DNA of 64,000 bases, from NCBI GenBank assembly GCA_025093555.1, contig JAIWNF010000028.1, positions 1 through 64,000 on the forward strand, given 5' to 3'. The notes below the pieces were generated by a model. It ran no database searches. It had not been told where the DNA came from and was given only the letters and a program-made list of their open reading frames with translations. The DNA comes from Circinella umbellata (taxonomy: Eukaryota; Mucoromycota; Mucoromycetes; Mucorales; Lichtheimiaceae). Position numbers and translations under genes: made by a program. Below, one piece after another: positions 9,823 to 20,423 of this stretch. Each line of letters opens with the position of its first letter. Position 1 is the stretch's first letter.

Positions 9823-12684
9823 CTAGAAGCTTAAATTTTTTCGCATCAAGTAAAAAATATCCAGATCGTCCTTGTCGTCTAGGGAAAGTCTGTCAACAAA
9901 TTGCTGATAGCATTGCCTTTTTTCCGCCAATTTGAGATGGAGACTTTTTTCTTCTTTCTCAATTTCTTCCTCTACTTGTTTTTCATCATCTACTATATAA
10001 TTGTGTTGTTAATAAAAGTTTTTTCTGGTTATTGATACAGCTGCTCAACATACTAAATATTAATACATACTTCGTTGCGAATTCATCAACTGATCGAAAC
10101 GCTGATCCATTGTCAAAATTTCATGAATGGCATCATTTTCATCATTAGAAGATAGGTCGACTGTATCAAGACTATCTTCACCTGTACCAACTGTTAGAAG
10201 ATGATTATTGATTTGTTCATTTAAATCAAGATCATCCTCCAAAATAGTGGCTTCTTGTGGAGCAACTTCTTCTTCAGAAACTGTATTAGACATAAGGCCA
10301 GTATGAAGAAAACAATTTTTATTGTTTTAGGTGTTATTTTTTCCCATGCCATTTTTGACCAATCTAGAGCCTGTTTCAATTTGATATCATAAAGTTTTTC
10401 AAGCTTCCCTTCATTATATCTAATAGTTGCTTGGTGGAATAGCATGGCACTAGATATATAATAAATATGGAAGTTATTTAAACAGAAAACTGATGATTGA
10501 AATGTGTATAAAAGTATACTATTAAGATATCATACATACCGGTATCTCTTTTTGAATGCAGCAATGATTCAAGCATCGAGGGGTTGGTAGTGTGAAGTAG
10601 TATTTGGCGGGAGCATGCAAATTTCAATGTTTTCTAGTTCCATGTCCAAATTTTTATGTGAAGGAGCATTGTCCATCAGCAAAAGAACTTTTTTACCTTT
10701 ATGAGCAGCGTATACAGCATTGTCAATTTTTCTTAAGATTTTTCTAAAAATCTCTTTTGTCATCTATGCCTTTGTGTTGTTATAGTACTTGTATGCATTA
10801 GAAACTATAGACAAAATAATTGAATTCATAAATAAAAGCTTTAAATTTTAACTATGGCCCGAATATATTAAGTTACTTTTTCCATTAAATCCTTGTCCAG
10901 TTTCATATCGACCAATATAATAGGGAGAGATTCGATGAGATCCATCAGCATTACAAACACAAACAACAGTAATTCGATTCTTATCGACTTTGAGACCACC
11001 AATTGACTGTTTAGATATAGGTCGACGTGGTACTTGCTTATAAAAGAGCCCTGTCTCATCAATATTATAGATGCGTTCAGGTGGAAACTCAGAAATCTTT
11101 GCTTTCACATAGGGTTCTTAGTAGACCGATCCGGATCGGATTGGCACCATTTCGAATCCGATCCGTTTTGAAACGGATCAGATTTTCAGAAATCCGGATT
11201 GTCCACGGATTAGAGAATTGCAATCCGAATCCGTTTCGTGAAAATCCGGATTAAATCCGTAATCCGTAATGCAAAAGAATCAATTAGATGAAAATTTAGA
11301 CTATATAGTAGATGTCACAGTATTTTTTCATAGGAGAAGGTATTTTACAAGATTGTGTATAGTAGTCGTTTGAGATCGTTTAAGAAAAGTAAAACATTGG
11401 TAACAGAGGTGCATTGTTTTTAGATGATTTTATTATTTTGGTTTGAAAAACATAATAGGAAATAAATAAGTTATAATAAAAAAAGAATTGTGGTAAAAAA
11501 AAAATTGTAGTAATAAAAAGTTATAATATGGGAAAAAAGAAGTTACAATGGAAAAGAAAGTTATAGTTGAAAAAAAATTATAGTGGGAAAGTTATAGTAG
11601 TAAAAAAAAAGTTATAGTGATAAAAAAGTTTATAGTGAAAAAAAAAGTTATGGTGGTGGTAGAAATATAACATGACGTGGATTTTTTTTTTGTGGGGGCG
11701 AGTAGTGTGCTGAAAAAAAAAAGAGGTATAAATTTCCTTTTCTGTTTTACAACCAAATAAAAGTTCATAATTCTCTTTATCATTACTAGATTAATAAAAA
11801 TAATAATTAAGTTCATTAATCTCTCTTTTTTAATCTTCAATTTTTGTTTTTTTCTTTTCAGATATTTCTTTTCTATATTAAAGCCATTACTACTTTTCTT
11901 TTCAACTGCTCTATTCAAGTATATAATAGTATACAAAAACTTACTCTCTTCTTTATTTGAATATATATATATACCTTACCACAGCATTGTTAAAACTTTG
12001 ATCCATTACTCTATAATTATAATGACGGATCAGAAAAATCCGACGGATCCATAGATCTCAATCCGTTTACAATCCGGATTGTAGAATTACGATCCGAATC
12101 CGATCCGAATCCGTTGAGACACAATCCGAATCCAATCCAATCCGTATGAAAAACGGATCGGTTTATAAATCCGGATTGTACTAAGATCCCTACTTTCACA
12201 GCATTGAGGTCTTCTTGAATGCTATCAGCATCAACCTCCACCTCTCCAGATTCACTATGGATACGACGAGATTTAAAACCATACCGCCCGATAAACTTAA
12301 TTAACCACCCTTTGGAAAACTGGAAATCCTCTGGTACTTCAAGCTGTTGACGCCTACACTGGATTTTGGCTTGGTGTATAATGCTTGCCATGGAGATAGG
12401 TTGACTTGCATTAGCCATATCAGTAACATACTGGGCAAGTAACAATTCAAGTTCTGGGAGTGCAGGTTCTCAAATTTTTTTGGCATTAAGATGGTGTTCG
12501 GTCATTGCCATATATTCTTCTTTTTTCTTCAAAATATCAGATATAGTTTGTTGACCGGGTAATTTATCCAGGTTAATTCGTCTTTAGCCCATCGAGCAAG
12601 TTCAGATTGAGTTATTCTTTCTTTTTGCTTTTTCAAACAAATAGCAAGTTTTTGGCGGTTTGTCAATGCAGATTTTTTGCCCAT
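9823..12684 (-). pseudogene. pogo/CENP-B-like (DDE_1) transposase pseudogene
   Basis: From ATG 12684: HTH start (LTNRQKLAICLKKQ, ELARWAKDEL), a CENP-B/Tc5-type HTH (FQFSKGWLIKFIGRYGFKSR), then after the hAT insertion the DDE core: first Asp in IYNIDETGLFYK, second in LLLMDNAPSHK, third in QPLDA. A conserved intron follows FNGK, and a last intron (donor GTATGT near 10070, acceptor ATATAG) leads to an acidic/coiled C-terminal exon ending at 9823. Lesions: frameshift near 12560, TGA at 12470-12472, the hAT insertion in the codons after LNAVK, TAG at 10764-10766 in place of a Trp codon, TGA at 10569-10571 right after the third Asp, and a one-base loss in an A-run near 10320. The copy cannot make an active transposase. 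Confidence 0.8.
11110..12192. mobile_element. Non-autonomous hAT element, copy 2 (1083 bp)
   Basis: Same family as the copy at 6492-7854: ends TAGGGTTCTTAGTA ... TACTAAGATCCCTA, flanked by an exact 8-bp duplication CTTTCACA (11102-11109 and 12193-12200). Subterminal CCGGAT-rich blocks are nearly identical to copy 1. It lacks an internal ~310-bp segment present in copy 1 (about 7168-7480), the two sequences being collinear on either side. It sits in the transposase gene of the pogo element. Confidence 0.88.
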
Positions 12685-12937
12685 TGTTGATAATAATTAA
12701 GAGTGAATAATTAAATACGGTAAAGTAAGAATAAGATAAAAGAATCAAAACGATCTTTATTAAACAAACTGCCATCTTTTTTTTATATCTTATATAGCAA
12801 AATTCAATCATAGTTATTCTTCTAGTATATTCTACATATTACTATATACTGAGTTTCAATTCGCTAAACCAGTAATTCGCTAAACGGGTACAAATCCTCA
12901 CATATATTAGGTACCGGTTTAGCGAATACTTACTGTA

Positions 12938-13730
12938 ATAACCCACACCTGTTAACTTTTGTATTTTCCCTTACAATGAACAATGGACTACATCTTGCTA
13001 AGCTCACTTCAGCAGGGATCATTTTAAACAATTTGATTACCAACGTTAATTAAGTTCCACCATCTATATATGAAAAAAAATGGCCAAATAATATTATAGC
13101 TGGTATATGATCATAATAATTGTATTTCTTTAAAAAATTAAAAAGAAATATGCTGTTAGTTTTATTCACTCCTATTATTTTATATACGCCTCTGCTAAAG
13201 CTTCACTATTATTTTACCTTTTTTTCTTATGCTAATGAGCATCTTTATGTATACCACTGACACTTGGCTTTTTGAGAGCTTTCTTTTTTTTTCTTAGCTG
13301 GTTCTGACTTCATCGGCAAAAGTAAAATAGTTATTTTGTTCATATAAAGAGAAAATTAGGTCTTTATAGGACCATATAGGCATATAGGCGAACCCCCTAG
13401 TATATTGCATAGAACTTCTCTATATATCTCCACATAGGTGTTATTTAGTTGTAAGGCTAGCTTTATATCCTTTTTAGATCGTGAAGTCAATATAGCCTAA
13501 ATAGCCTATATATGAATTTATAGACTATATATGAATAACAGAATCTATTAGTGGTATTTGCGATTTTACTACTACAGAGGTGATTTGCATTCTTATTCTT
13601 AATAGTAAATAGCACTTATTTATAATAAAACTGCAAATAATAATATTTTATTACTTTTTTCATAATTATTATAGCTTGTCAAGTAAAATGGTTTTATATA
13701 ATATGCTTTAATATACTAAACTAAAAGAAC
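12938..13730. other. AT-rich non-coding stretch with TATAG/CCTATA clusters
   Basis: No ORF that I can support. Around 13370-13540 the sequence is dense in short CCTATATAG-type words, and similar words recur at 15590-15700; I could not turn these into a defined inverted-repeat element. Confidence 0.35.
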
Positions 13731-13734
13731 TCAT

Positions 13735-14700
13735 GAGGATTAAATCCATGAGGCCCGCTTTAGTTATCATCAAGTAATTCTTCGTCAAACATAAATCGTA
13801 TGTACAGCATCTTTTCCATAATAGCTTTCGGCATCGAGAATGTGGTGATATTCCTACCCCATACCGACCCAACTCGATATGCTTTTTCTTTGTCTGATTT
13901 AACTTTTTCGTGTTCACGAGCTTTCTACAAATGATAATATAGCTGTAAACATTTTTAGCAAATTTAACGCAATAAAAAGAGATCTAATAATGGTGATAAA
14001 GAAATAAACTATAAGATCCTGCGTAAAACTGCTGCTTGGCAATTTTTTACCATTTATTTCTATATGGAAGTAATTTTTTTTTTCATTTTTTGGCCTTGTT
14101 GACAAAAAAAAACACCTCCATCAATAAAATGAACCGTAACAAGCTAAAAAAAATTGCTAATATCAGTATTGAGTGAATAATCCTGAATACATTACCAAAG
14201 AGTAGATATGTGCAACAAGTGATTTGAATACTGGGTAAGGAATACGTTCCATTTTTGCTCTTGGTTGTGAATATTGACATGTCATAACATATGCGATACA
14301 GTGGGCAATGTAACTATGCTGGAGCAGGCCCCCATCTATTTCATATTCAACCTGACCGAATCTGTGGTAATGTGTATCAAGAAAAAAGATACTAGCTCAA
14401 GATGAATGTAATAAGATGGATGTTACAAGGACTATATAATAAATCTACTTCTCTCCCATAGTCATCATCTACTTCATTTGATGGAAGTATACCACACATT
14501 CTACCATGTTTATTTAAAAGAATACTTTCCCTGATGCTGTAACAGTTTAGTTTGTTGTTGTATTTGTTGTTGACAGTAAACTTGATCAGAATTTTGCTGT
14601 GCTGGCGATCTGTTATCGCTCATTTGCGCGTCATGTTGAGAAGAAGACAAAGAAGATTCATAAGTATTATAGTCATTAGTATGAGTATTGTAATAGTGCT
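13735..14700 (-). pseudogene. Unrecognised multi-exon gene remnant
   Basis: Minus-strand segments read like protein: a Gln/Ser-rich part (~14545-14700, with SSSQHDAQMSDNRSPAQQ), then in another frame LLNKHGRMCGILPSNEVDDD (~14440-14530), then exon 14196-14361 (from FGQVEYEIDGGLLQH to VAHIYSL) with good splice signals at both ends, a short exon read LVTVHFIDGG after a T-rich acceptor at ~14143, and exon ~13735-13922 (REHEKVKSDKEKAYRVGS to FDEELLDDN) ending in TAA. The frame change between the first two segments suggests decay. I recognise no family. Its place among transposons suggests an element-borne gene or a captured one, but this is inference. Confidence 0.4.
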
Positions 14701-14764
14701 GTATGTAGAGCTAGATGCTATATTTCTTATTGTTTTGTCTCTTCATCTACTTGAAGATTCTTGA

Positions 14765-15940
14765 CACTGAAAAGGTGCTGATGATTTGAAGTACATCAGA
14801 AGCAATATTTTGACACCAGATATCAGAAAGTACTACACCATCACCAATGTTAGAATTTGTTAACTTGTTTGAACATTTCTAAAATTCAAACGTCCTGATC
14901 GGCGAGGTACTATTAATTTTATGAAATACATCAGCTGTTTAATATTTGAATATTTTTAAACAAAAAGACGTCAAGTAAATAGCAGCTGCTACATTTAGTT
15001 TTAAGAGATAAACGGATTGACCGCCATTACCTTTCTGAGATCGGCCACTAATCAGGGCATCCACAGCTGTAGATTTTTATATTTAAAAAAGTATTCTTTT
15101 CATGAGCTTTAAAAATCAATTAATTCTAGTATTAAGTGATCGTTTATTGAATCAGTTTAATTGTATGTTTTCTACTTCTCTCAAAATATGAAAATAAAAA
15201 AAGAAAGAATGCGTTCATTATGCAGCATATACCATCTAGTAATCCCGCCGTCCAATTGCTGTAGCCCATGCACCTTTCCGTTCATGACACTATTTTACTG
15301 CAAGTACCCTTCGCGTGGGAGACAGTAATACATTGATAAGCAAAACAGTAATAACTTGGAAGAGGGAGAGAATGATAATAAGGGGCGCTGGAGTTTTGAA
15401 AAATAATCCAAAATTTGACATATTTTGTTATAGGAAAAAGTATCTTACTCAAAAGTTATGTGTTTGATCATTGTTCGTTATATTCAAACTGATACATATA
15501 TTACATGTGCTTACACAGCGCTATATTATAGTATCTTTTGGCTATAAAGTAATATATATTTCGGTTCCAACTATATTACTTAATATAGTTTATATAACTG
15601 ATAGTATATGCCTATTTAGCTATAGATAGATTGCTGCCCTGTACTATAGGTAACTATAGGAATAAATAGTTTGTATATCACTCTATATTGCCTATTTCTG
15701 CCATTTTAGCCACTAATATCTGTAACAGGTACACGAAAACTATATATGCCTACATGCAATTTTTCATTTTCCTAATGTTTAATATTTTTTCTTCTGCTCC
15801 AACACAAAGATATATTGCGCTGACGTGTGTCTGGCTTTTAATAAAATAGGCAAATTTGAAGGGGGGAAGAGCAAAACCCCAACTCTTAAATCCGGGAGTG
15901 AATAAGTATTTTGAGGTAATTATGTTTGTGAAAGGTATGT
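14765..15940. other. Non-coding stretch
   Basis: No supportable gene. AT-rich, with TATAG-rich words at 15530-15700. The integrase fragment begins abruptly after it, so a deletion or insertion border probably lies near 15900-15950. Confidence 0.35.
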
Positions 15941-15957
15941 ACAAACTACAATAAACG

Positions 15958-16700
15958 TTATTCAGAAGTATATTCAAGGAGCTACACAAGACTGGGATTT
16001 ATTTGTAAAACCAGCACAGCTCGCAATAAATAATAAATATGCCAAAAAACTAGGTACTACACCTTTTGCAATAATGTACAACCGAACAATGAACGGTTTT
16101 AGAGACTATAGCAAAGAAAAACTTCCTCGCTCTTTAACAGAAAAAGAATTACAGGAAAGAATTAAAGTTATGACTGACACAGTATTTCCTACACTGTCTG
16201 AAAGAGCAAAAGCTTTAATAGAATTAAAACAGGGACAATTTAATAACAAATTCAGACTCATTGATTATCCTACTGGTAGTCAAGTCATGGTTAAAGATGT
16301 GTCTCGCACAAATAAAATGCAACCATATTATAAAGGTCCATACACTATTGTAAGAAAGACACAAGGTGGATCATATGTATTAAGAGATGAGCAAGGTCTA
16401 TTAACAGATTGAAACTACGCTCCAAACCAGTTAAAACTTTTATGACATGATGAATTAGTTGACACAACTGAAACATTTAAGAAAAATGACACGTTTTACA
16501 CAGTTCAATCAATTGTAGATCATAAACAATTATCACCTGGTAAATATGAATACCGAGTAAGATGGAAAGGCTATATCATCAATGATGACACTTGGGAGCC
16601 AGCCGAATCATTTAACAGCCCACAACCAATTATAAAATATTGGGAAAGAATTGGTAGCACACACACCAATAACAATACAACTTCTTCAAGTTTAAAATAA
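15958..16700 (+). pseudogene. Ty3/gypsy (chromovirus) integrase end with chromodomain, pseudogene
   Basis: Only the end of the integrase remains: a conserved stretch TQDWDLFVKPAQLAINNKY followed by GTTPFAIMYNR, then a Glu/Lys-rich helix and a C-terminal domain with GSQVMVKDVS and YYKGPYTIVRK, the GPY/F module. The same frame continues through TGA at 16410-16412 and TGA at 16443-16445 into a clear chromodomain (YTVQSIVDHK, EYRVRWKGY, DDTWEPAESF), ending at TAA 16700. Chromodomains on gypsy integrases guide insertion toward particular chromatin. Two stops and a missing catalytic core make it a dead remnant. It differs in sequence from the integrase at the left edge, so it belongs to another gypsy lineage. 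Confidence 0.85.
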
Positions 16701-16880
16701 TTTCTACTCAAACAGCTAATAAGGCACAACGCCGTAATTGTAACAAAAACCATGGTACCAAAAAGAATAGTTATAAAAACATTAGCAACAGTATGAATAA
16801 TAACAAAAGACGTCGGGTAACAATACCTTCATCATCCTTAAGACGTAGCAAATGCTTAAGAACACTGCAGTAAATAAAAT

Positions 16881-17158
16881 GCACTCTTCTCAGAGAACAC
16901 GTAAAATTCTCCTTCAGAATAACGTACACTTCCTTTCAAAGTAAAATCGCACTCTTCTAAGAGAACACGTAAAATTCTCCCACAGAATAACGTACACTTT
17001 TCAGTCAAAGTATCAATGCACTCTCCTAAGAGAACACATAAAACTTTATGCAAAGTAACGTAAACTTTTACTTCAAAGTACTCATGAACTCTTCTCAGAG
17101 AACATGCACACTTTTCTGTTCAGCAAAGACAATGCACACTTCACACAAAGTAATTACC
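16881..17158. repeat. Four degenerate ~68-bp tandem repeats
   Basis: Units 16881-16948, 16949-17017, 17018-17085 and 17086-17158 each start with GCACTCTTCT(C/A)AGAGAACA, a short internal palindrome, followed by an AAAATTCTCC / AATAACGTACACTT part and ending TCAAAGTA. Units 1-3 are close; unit 4 is most diverged. They lie between the chromodomain stop and the polypurine tract of the same element. Confidence 0.85.
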
Positions 17159-17211
17159 ATCATACTTGTCATCACAACAGAGATAACATTCTTTCAAAGA
17201 ATTATGTTTAC

Positions 17212-17600
17212 CTGGCAGGGGGGATGTGGTGAACCACCATAATAATACATATATTCCATTCATTCATGAATAATCGGTCAAACATCATTCCGTCAAGGAT
17301 AAAAGATATAACCAATTATATACTATTATTTACTTTTGATTTGTTCTTATTATTAATCCGGATAAAAAAGGAACATCAAAGAAAGAATGAGATTAGTAAC
17401 AACTGTCACAAACGGTTTCAGAGAATGATCTAGAATTAATATTTATAATAGTACAAATATAATAGGTCCTCTCATCCATTCGTATAAAACATAGTTTAGC
17501 CATGATCAGATAAAATGAGATAGTTACATAATTTAGAAAAGATATAAAAGAGTAGTTATTTTATTTCAGGAATAAATAGATTCTCAACTTTAGTCCCATC
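17212..17600 (+). repeat. Polypurine tract and LTR of the chromovirus remnant
   Basis: A purine tract GGCAGGGGGGA (17215-17225) directly precedes TGTGGTGAACCACCA (from 17226), a TG start with a short inverted repeat, as at a 3' LTR boundary. Inside are a TATA-like GATATAAAAGAG (~17541) and AATAAA (~17571). The 3' end is not defined; it meets the end of the minus-strand MULE near 17604. Confidence 0.6.
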
Positions 17601-17603
17601 TTT

Positions 17604-19051
17604 CTATTTTTTACTACTCGTATTTATCTCACCACGGACTTCCTTACGGTTCCACCAGTTAATAAAACTACGAGAATTAGGATACATATTGACAACTTTC
17701 TCCAGAATATTCTTGTACTTTTTTCTAGTATCGACAACACGAAGCAAAAGTAGTTCTTTTTGAATCTCCATTTTCTTTTTTTCATCACCATTGTGTATAT
17801 CATTGACATAGGATTGGCTAAGTTTTTTTTATGTTAGTTTCATAATGGACACTGCATCCTTTGACATACTTGATTCCATCATCACGTCCAGTTATTTTCT
17901 CATATGCCTGAAGAAAACCAGCCCTCTGTGCGTCTGAGAAATCCATAACTACTCCCATAAATTCACTATCAAATGTAATTTTATAAGTATCAAATAATAC
18001 AAGAAAATACAATTCAAAATCCATCGATGTGAGTCCATCCAAGATAGCAGAAAAAGCAACCACATTTCTTTGTAAGCATTCACAGAATAGCATTGAAGTA
18101 CAAAGATAGTATCCTTTTTCAAATACAGAGAATGTAACATCTGTGACAAAGGGATGTGCACTAGGATCCAAGATGGTTTTAGTTTTGGTGGATATGCGGC
18201 AACAATGAACTGTCCCCTTAATAATGAACATTCAGAAATATATCCAGGATATTCATCTTGAAGATCAAGAAACTCTTTTAATGAATCAGTCCCTACTGAA
18301 GTAGGTTTATTTGAGTCCTCATTGCGGATTTTCTTCATCTCATATGTAAGCTTATCCTTGTTTTGCAAGGATGGATGTATTTCACGTGCAGGATGTAAAT
18401 CATCTCTATTATAATGTATAAAAAATCATTGTTGTAAGGTTTGAGTTTTGTTCTTGCTTGAATAACTATGCAGCAAACTTCTATTATCGACAAAATAAAA
18501 TTATCCATTTACCTTTTTTTGCTCATCCCCATATGCAGCTCTTTAGGTGACATGGCAGCCTTGATATGTTCCATTAATTGTTCGTTTTGATTGTTGTTTA
18601 ATTTATTGTTAATATGGGAATCGTGTGTATGATAATTTTGACCGGGACGATTGCCTGGTTCCACACTACACTTTCCACCTGAAAAACTAAATTTTGCTAT
18701 ATATTGACAATCAATATGAATCAATGGTCGCTTGCAACTAAGGCACCCTTTTTTACATTTGTTCTGTGTATGCAGCGAAGCTGAACCAGGTTTCAATACA
18801 GTTCCTTTCATATCACAATTTTCCATTTGACATCGCACAATGCCATTACATCTTTTAGTGATGAGTCTTGTAGTGCCATCCGTAGAAATGTGATTGTTAT
18901 AATTATGCATGCTCCAGCCAATTCTTGTGAATTCATCAATCTTGAACTCCCCAGTGATAGAATTCCTTTGTGGATAAATTGTATCTGTATAATCTTCAGA
19001 TGGAAATTGATTAAACATGTTTTTCAGCTCAGGTAAGTTCGAATCGGACAT
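17604..19051 (-). pseudogene. MULE transposase with WRKY/GCM1-like zinc finger, two frameshifts
   Basis: Exon 1 (18513-19051, ATG 19051) ends AAAAAG|GTAAAT and joins in phase to exon 2 from 18405 (acceptor ATAATAG). Exon 1 holds Cys/His motifs (RCQMENCD, CKKGCLSCKR, NYHTHDSH) of the WRKY-GCM1 zinc-finger type known from MULE transposases. Exon 2 shows FVTDVTFSVF (first Asp), VVMDFSDAQRAGF (second Asp region) and KGCSVHYE, the CxxH motif of MULEs. The frame shifts by one near 18175, and again at an A8 run (17823-17830 on the plus strand); with one A fewer the frame would continue into a helical C-terminus with SFINWWNRKEV, stop at 17604. The second shift is in a homopolymer, so it could be a sequencing error; the first is not. 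Confidence 0.7.
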
Positions 19052-19059
19052 AGTAACTA

Positions 19060-20391
19060 CAGAGGGTCCCCGTTAATTTCATATCCGTTAATTTTCACAC
19101 CTCAATAACTTCACCCAAAATCAGGGAATGGTAAAAATAACATAATAAAATTTTCACATCCCCCTTTATTTCACTTTCATAGCACCTAGCGGCATTGAAT
19201 CCTTAATGGATATGTAAATTAAAAAAAAATTATGCGATAAATATAAGGGGTACATACAATTTAGTATATATATGTAAAGAGAGCGGAGGTATGGAATGTG
19301 ATTTATCAAATATGTATATGAAAATGAAGTAAAAAAGAAAGCTAAGTATACTGAAAGTTCTTCAACAAAGAAAAAGTATTCTATATATAGCTGGTTTCTC
19401 TAATTAAAAAACGAATCTAAGCTGGACTGCCTAGTAAACATACTTCTTTGTAGAGTATCCCGAAGCTCACACAGTTTAGGAGACACATTAGAAACAATGT
19501 CTTCATTATGTGAAGAAATCAGAAAATCTATAATACAATCTACATGATGAATTGCTTCAGATGTTGTGATAGATGTCTTTGGTGGAGGGGAATCAATGAT
19601 CTCAAGATCAAGTTCCTGAGTACTACCAGCAATTGTGTTTTCCTTCTGTTCATTTATGTGCTTCACAATTTCATCTTCAGACAGATTCTGATGTACAAGG
19701 GTTCTTTCTTCATTTGGATCGAAATCCATATTTTGTACAGCAGCGTCCTCTCCATATATACCTTGAATATGGTTGGTGATGCGTTCTTGTATGATATCAT
19801 GATCTGGTAATGGCGCTATATAATTTACTACAGATTTCCTCTTATAGTCGAAAATTGTGGATTTCCAACAATTTTGAATCGTCTCAGATTTTACATCATC
19901 CCAGGACGTTTTGATCCAACGCATTCCAAAAAGTTGATCAACACAGAACAGCTGTTCAGGAGCTGTAGTTGCAATGCCACGGTTATGGAGTGTTACCTCC
20001 ATATATGCCCGTTCATATTGTCTGGCCCTATATAAATATATAATATTTTAGAACATTTTCAAAATAAATATCAAAAAGTTTGTAATATTTATATAATGAT
20101 CATTAATAATACTTACTTAAAATATCCCTTGAATGCTCTTATTATTCCTCCATCAAGCGGCTGAATTTGTGAAGTACAATTTGGTGGGAGAAAAATCAAT
20201 TCAATGTTGGTAGGTTCATATATTGTTTTATGACCTGAGAAGTTATCTAGAAGAAGCACTATCTTTCGGTTTGAAGCCCTCATTGCATTATCAAAGCGAC
20301 GTATATAGATTTTGAAAATCTCCTTAGTCATTCATGCAGTGGAATTATGAAAATACTGGCTGAATCCATAACTTGCAGCTAATATTAAGCA

Positions 20392-20423
<32 letters not shown>

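Larger units (their letters stand above)
9514..12935 (-). mobile_element. pogo/Fot1-like DNA transposon 1, with nested hAT element
   Basis: Terminal inverted repeats CAGTAAGTATTCGCTAAAC face each other and are flanked by TA (9512-9513 and 12936-12937), the Tc1/mariner-pogo target-site signature. Both ends carry extra copies of a TTCGCTAAACCGGT-like motif, in direct and inverted orientation. Length is 3422 bp, about 2.33 kb once the 1083-bp hAT insertion and its 8-bp duplication are discounted, a usual size for Fot1/pogo elements. It encodes a decayed DDE_1 transposase on the minus strand. Confidence 0.85.

Noticed and set aside
13340..15720. A large inverted-repeat element bounded by TATAG/CCTATA-rich ends
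   Set aside because: The words are similar but I could not align the two ends as inverted repeats.
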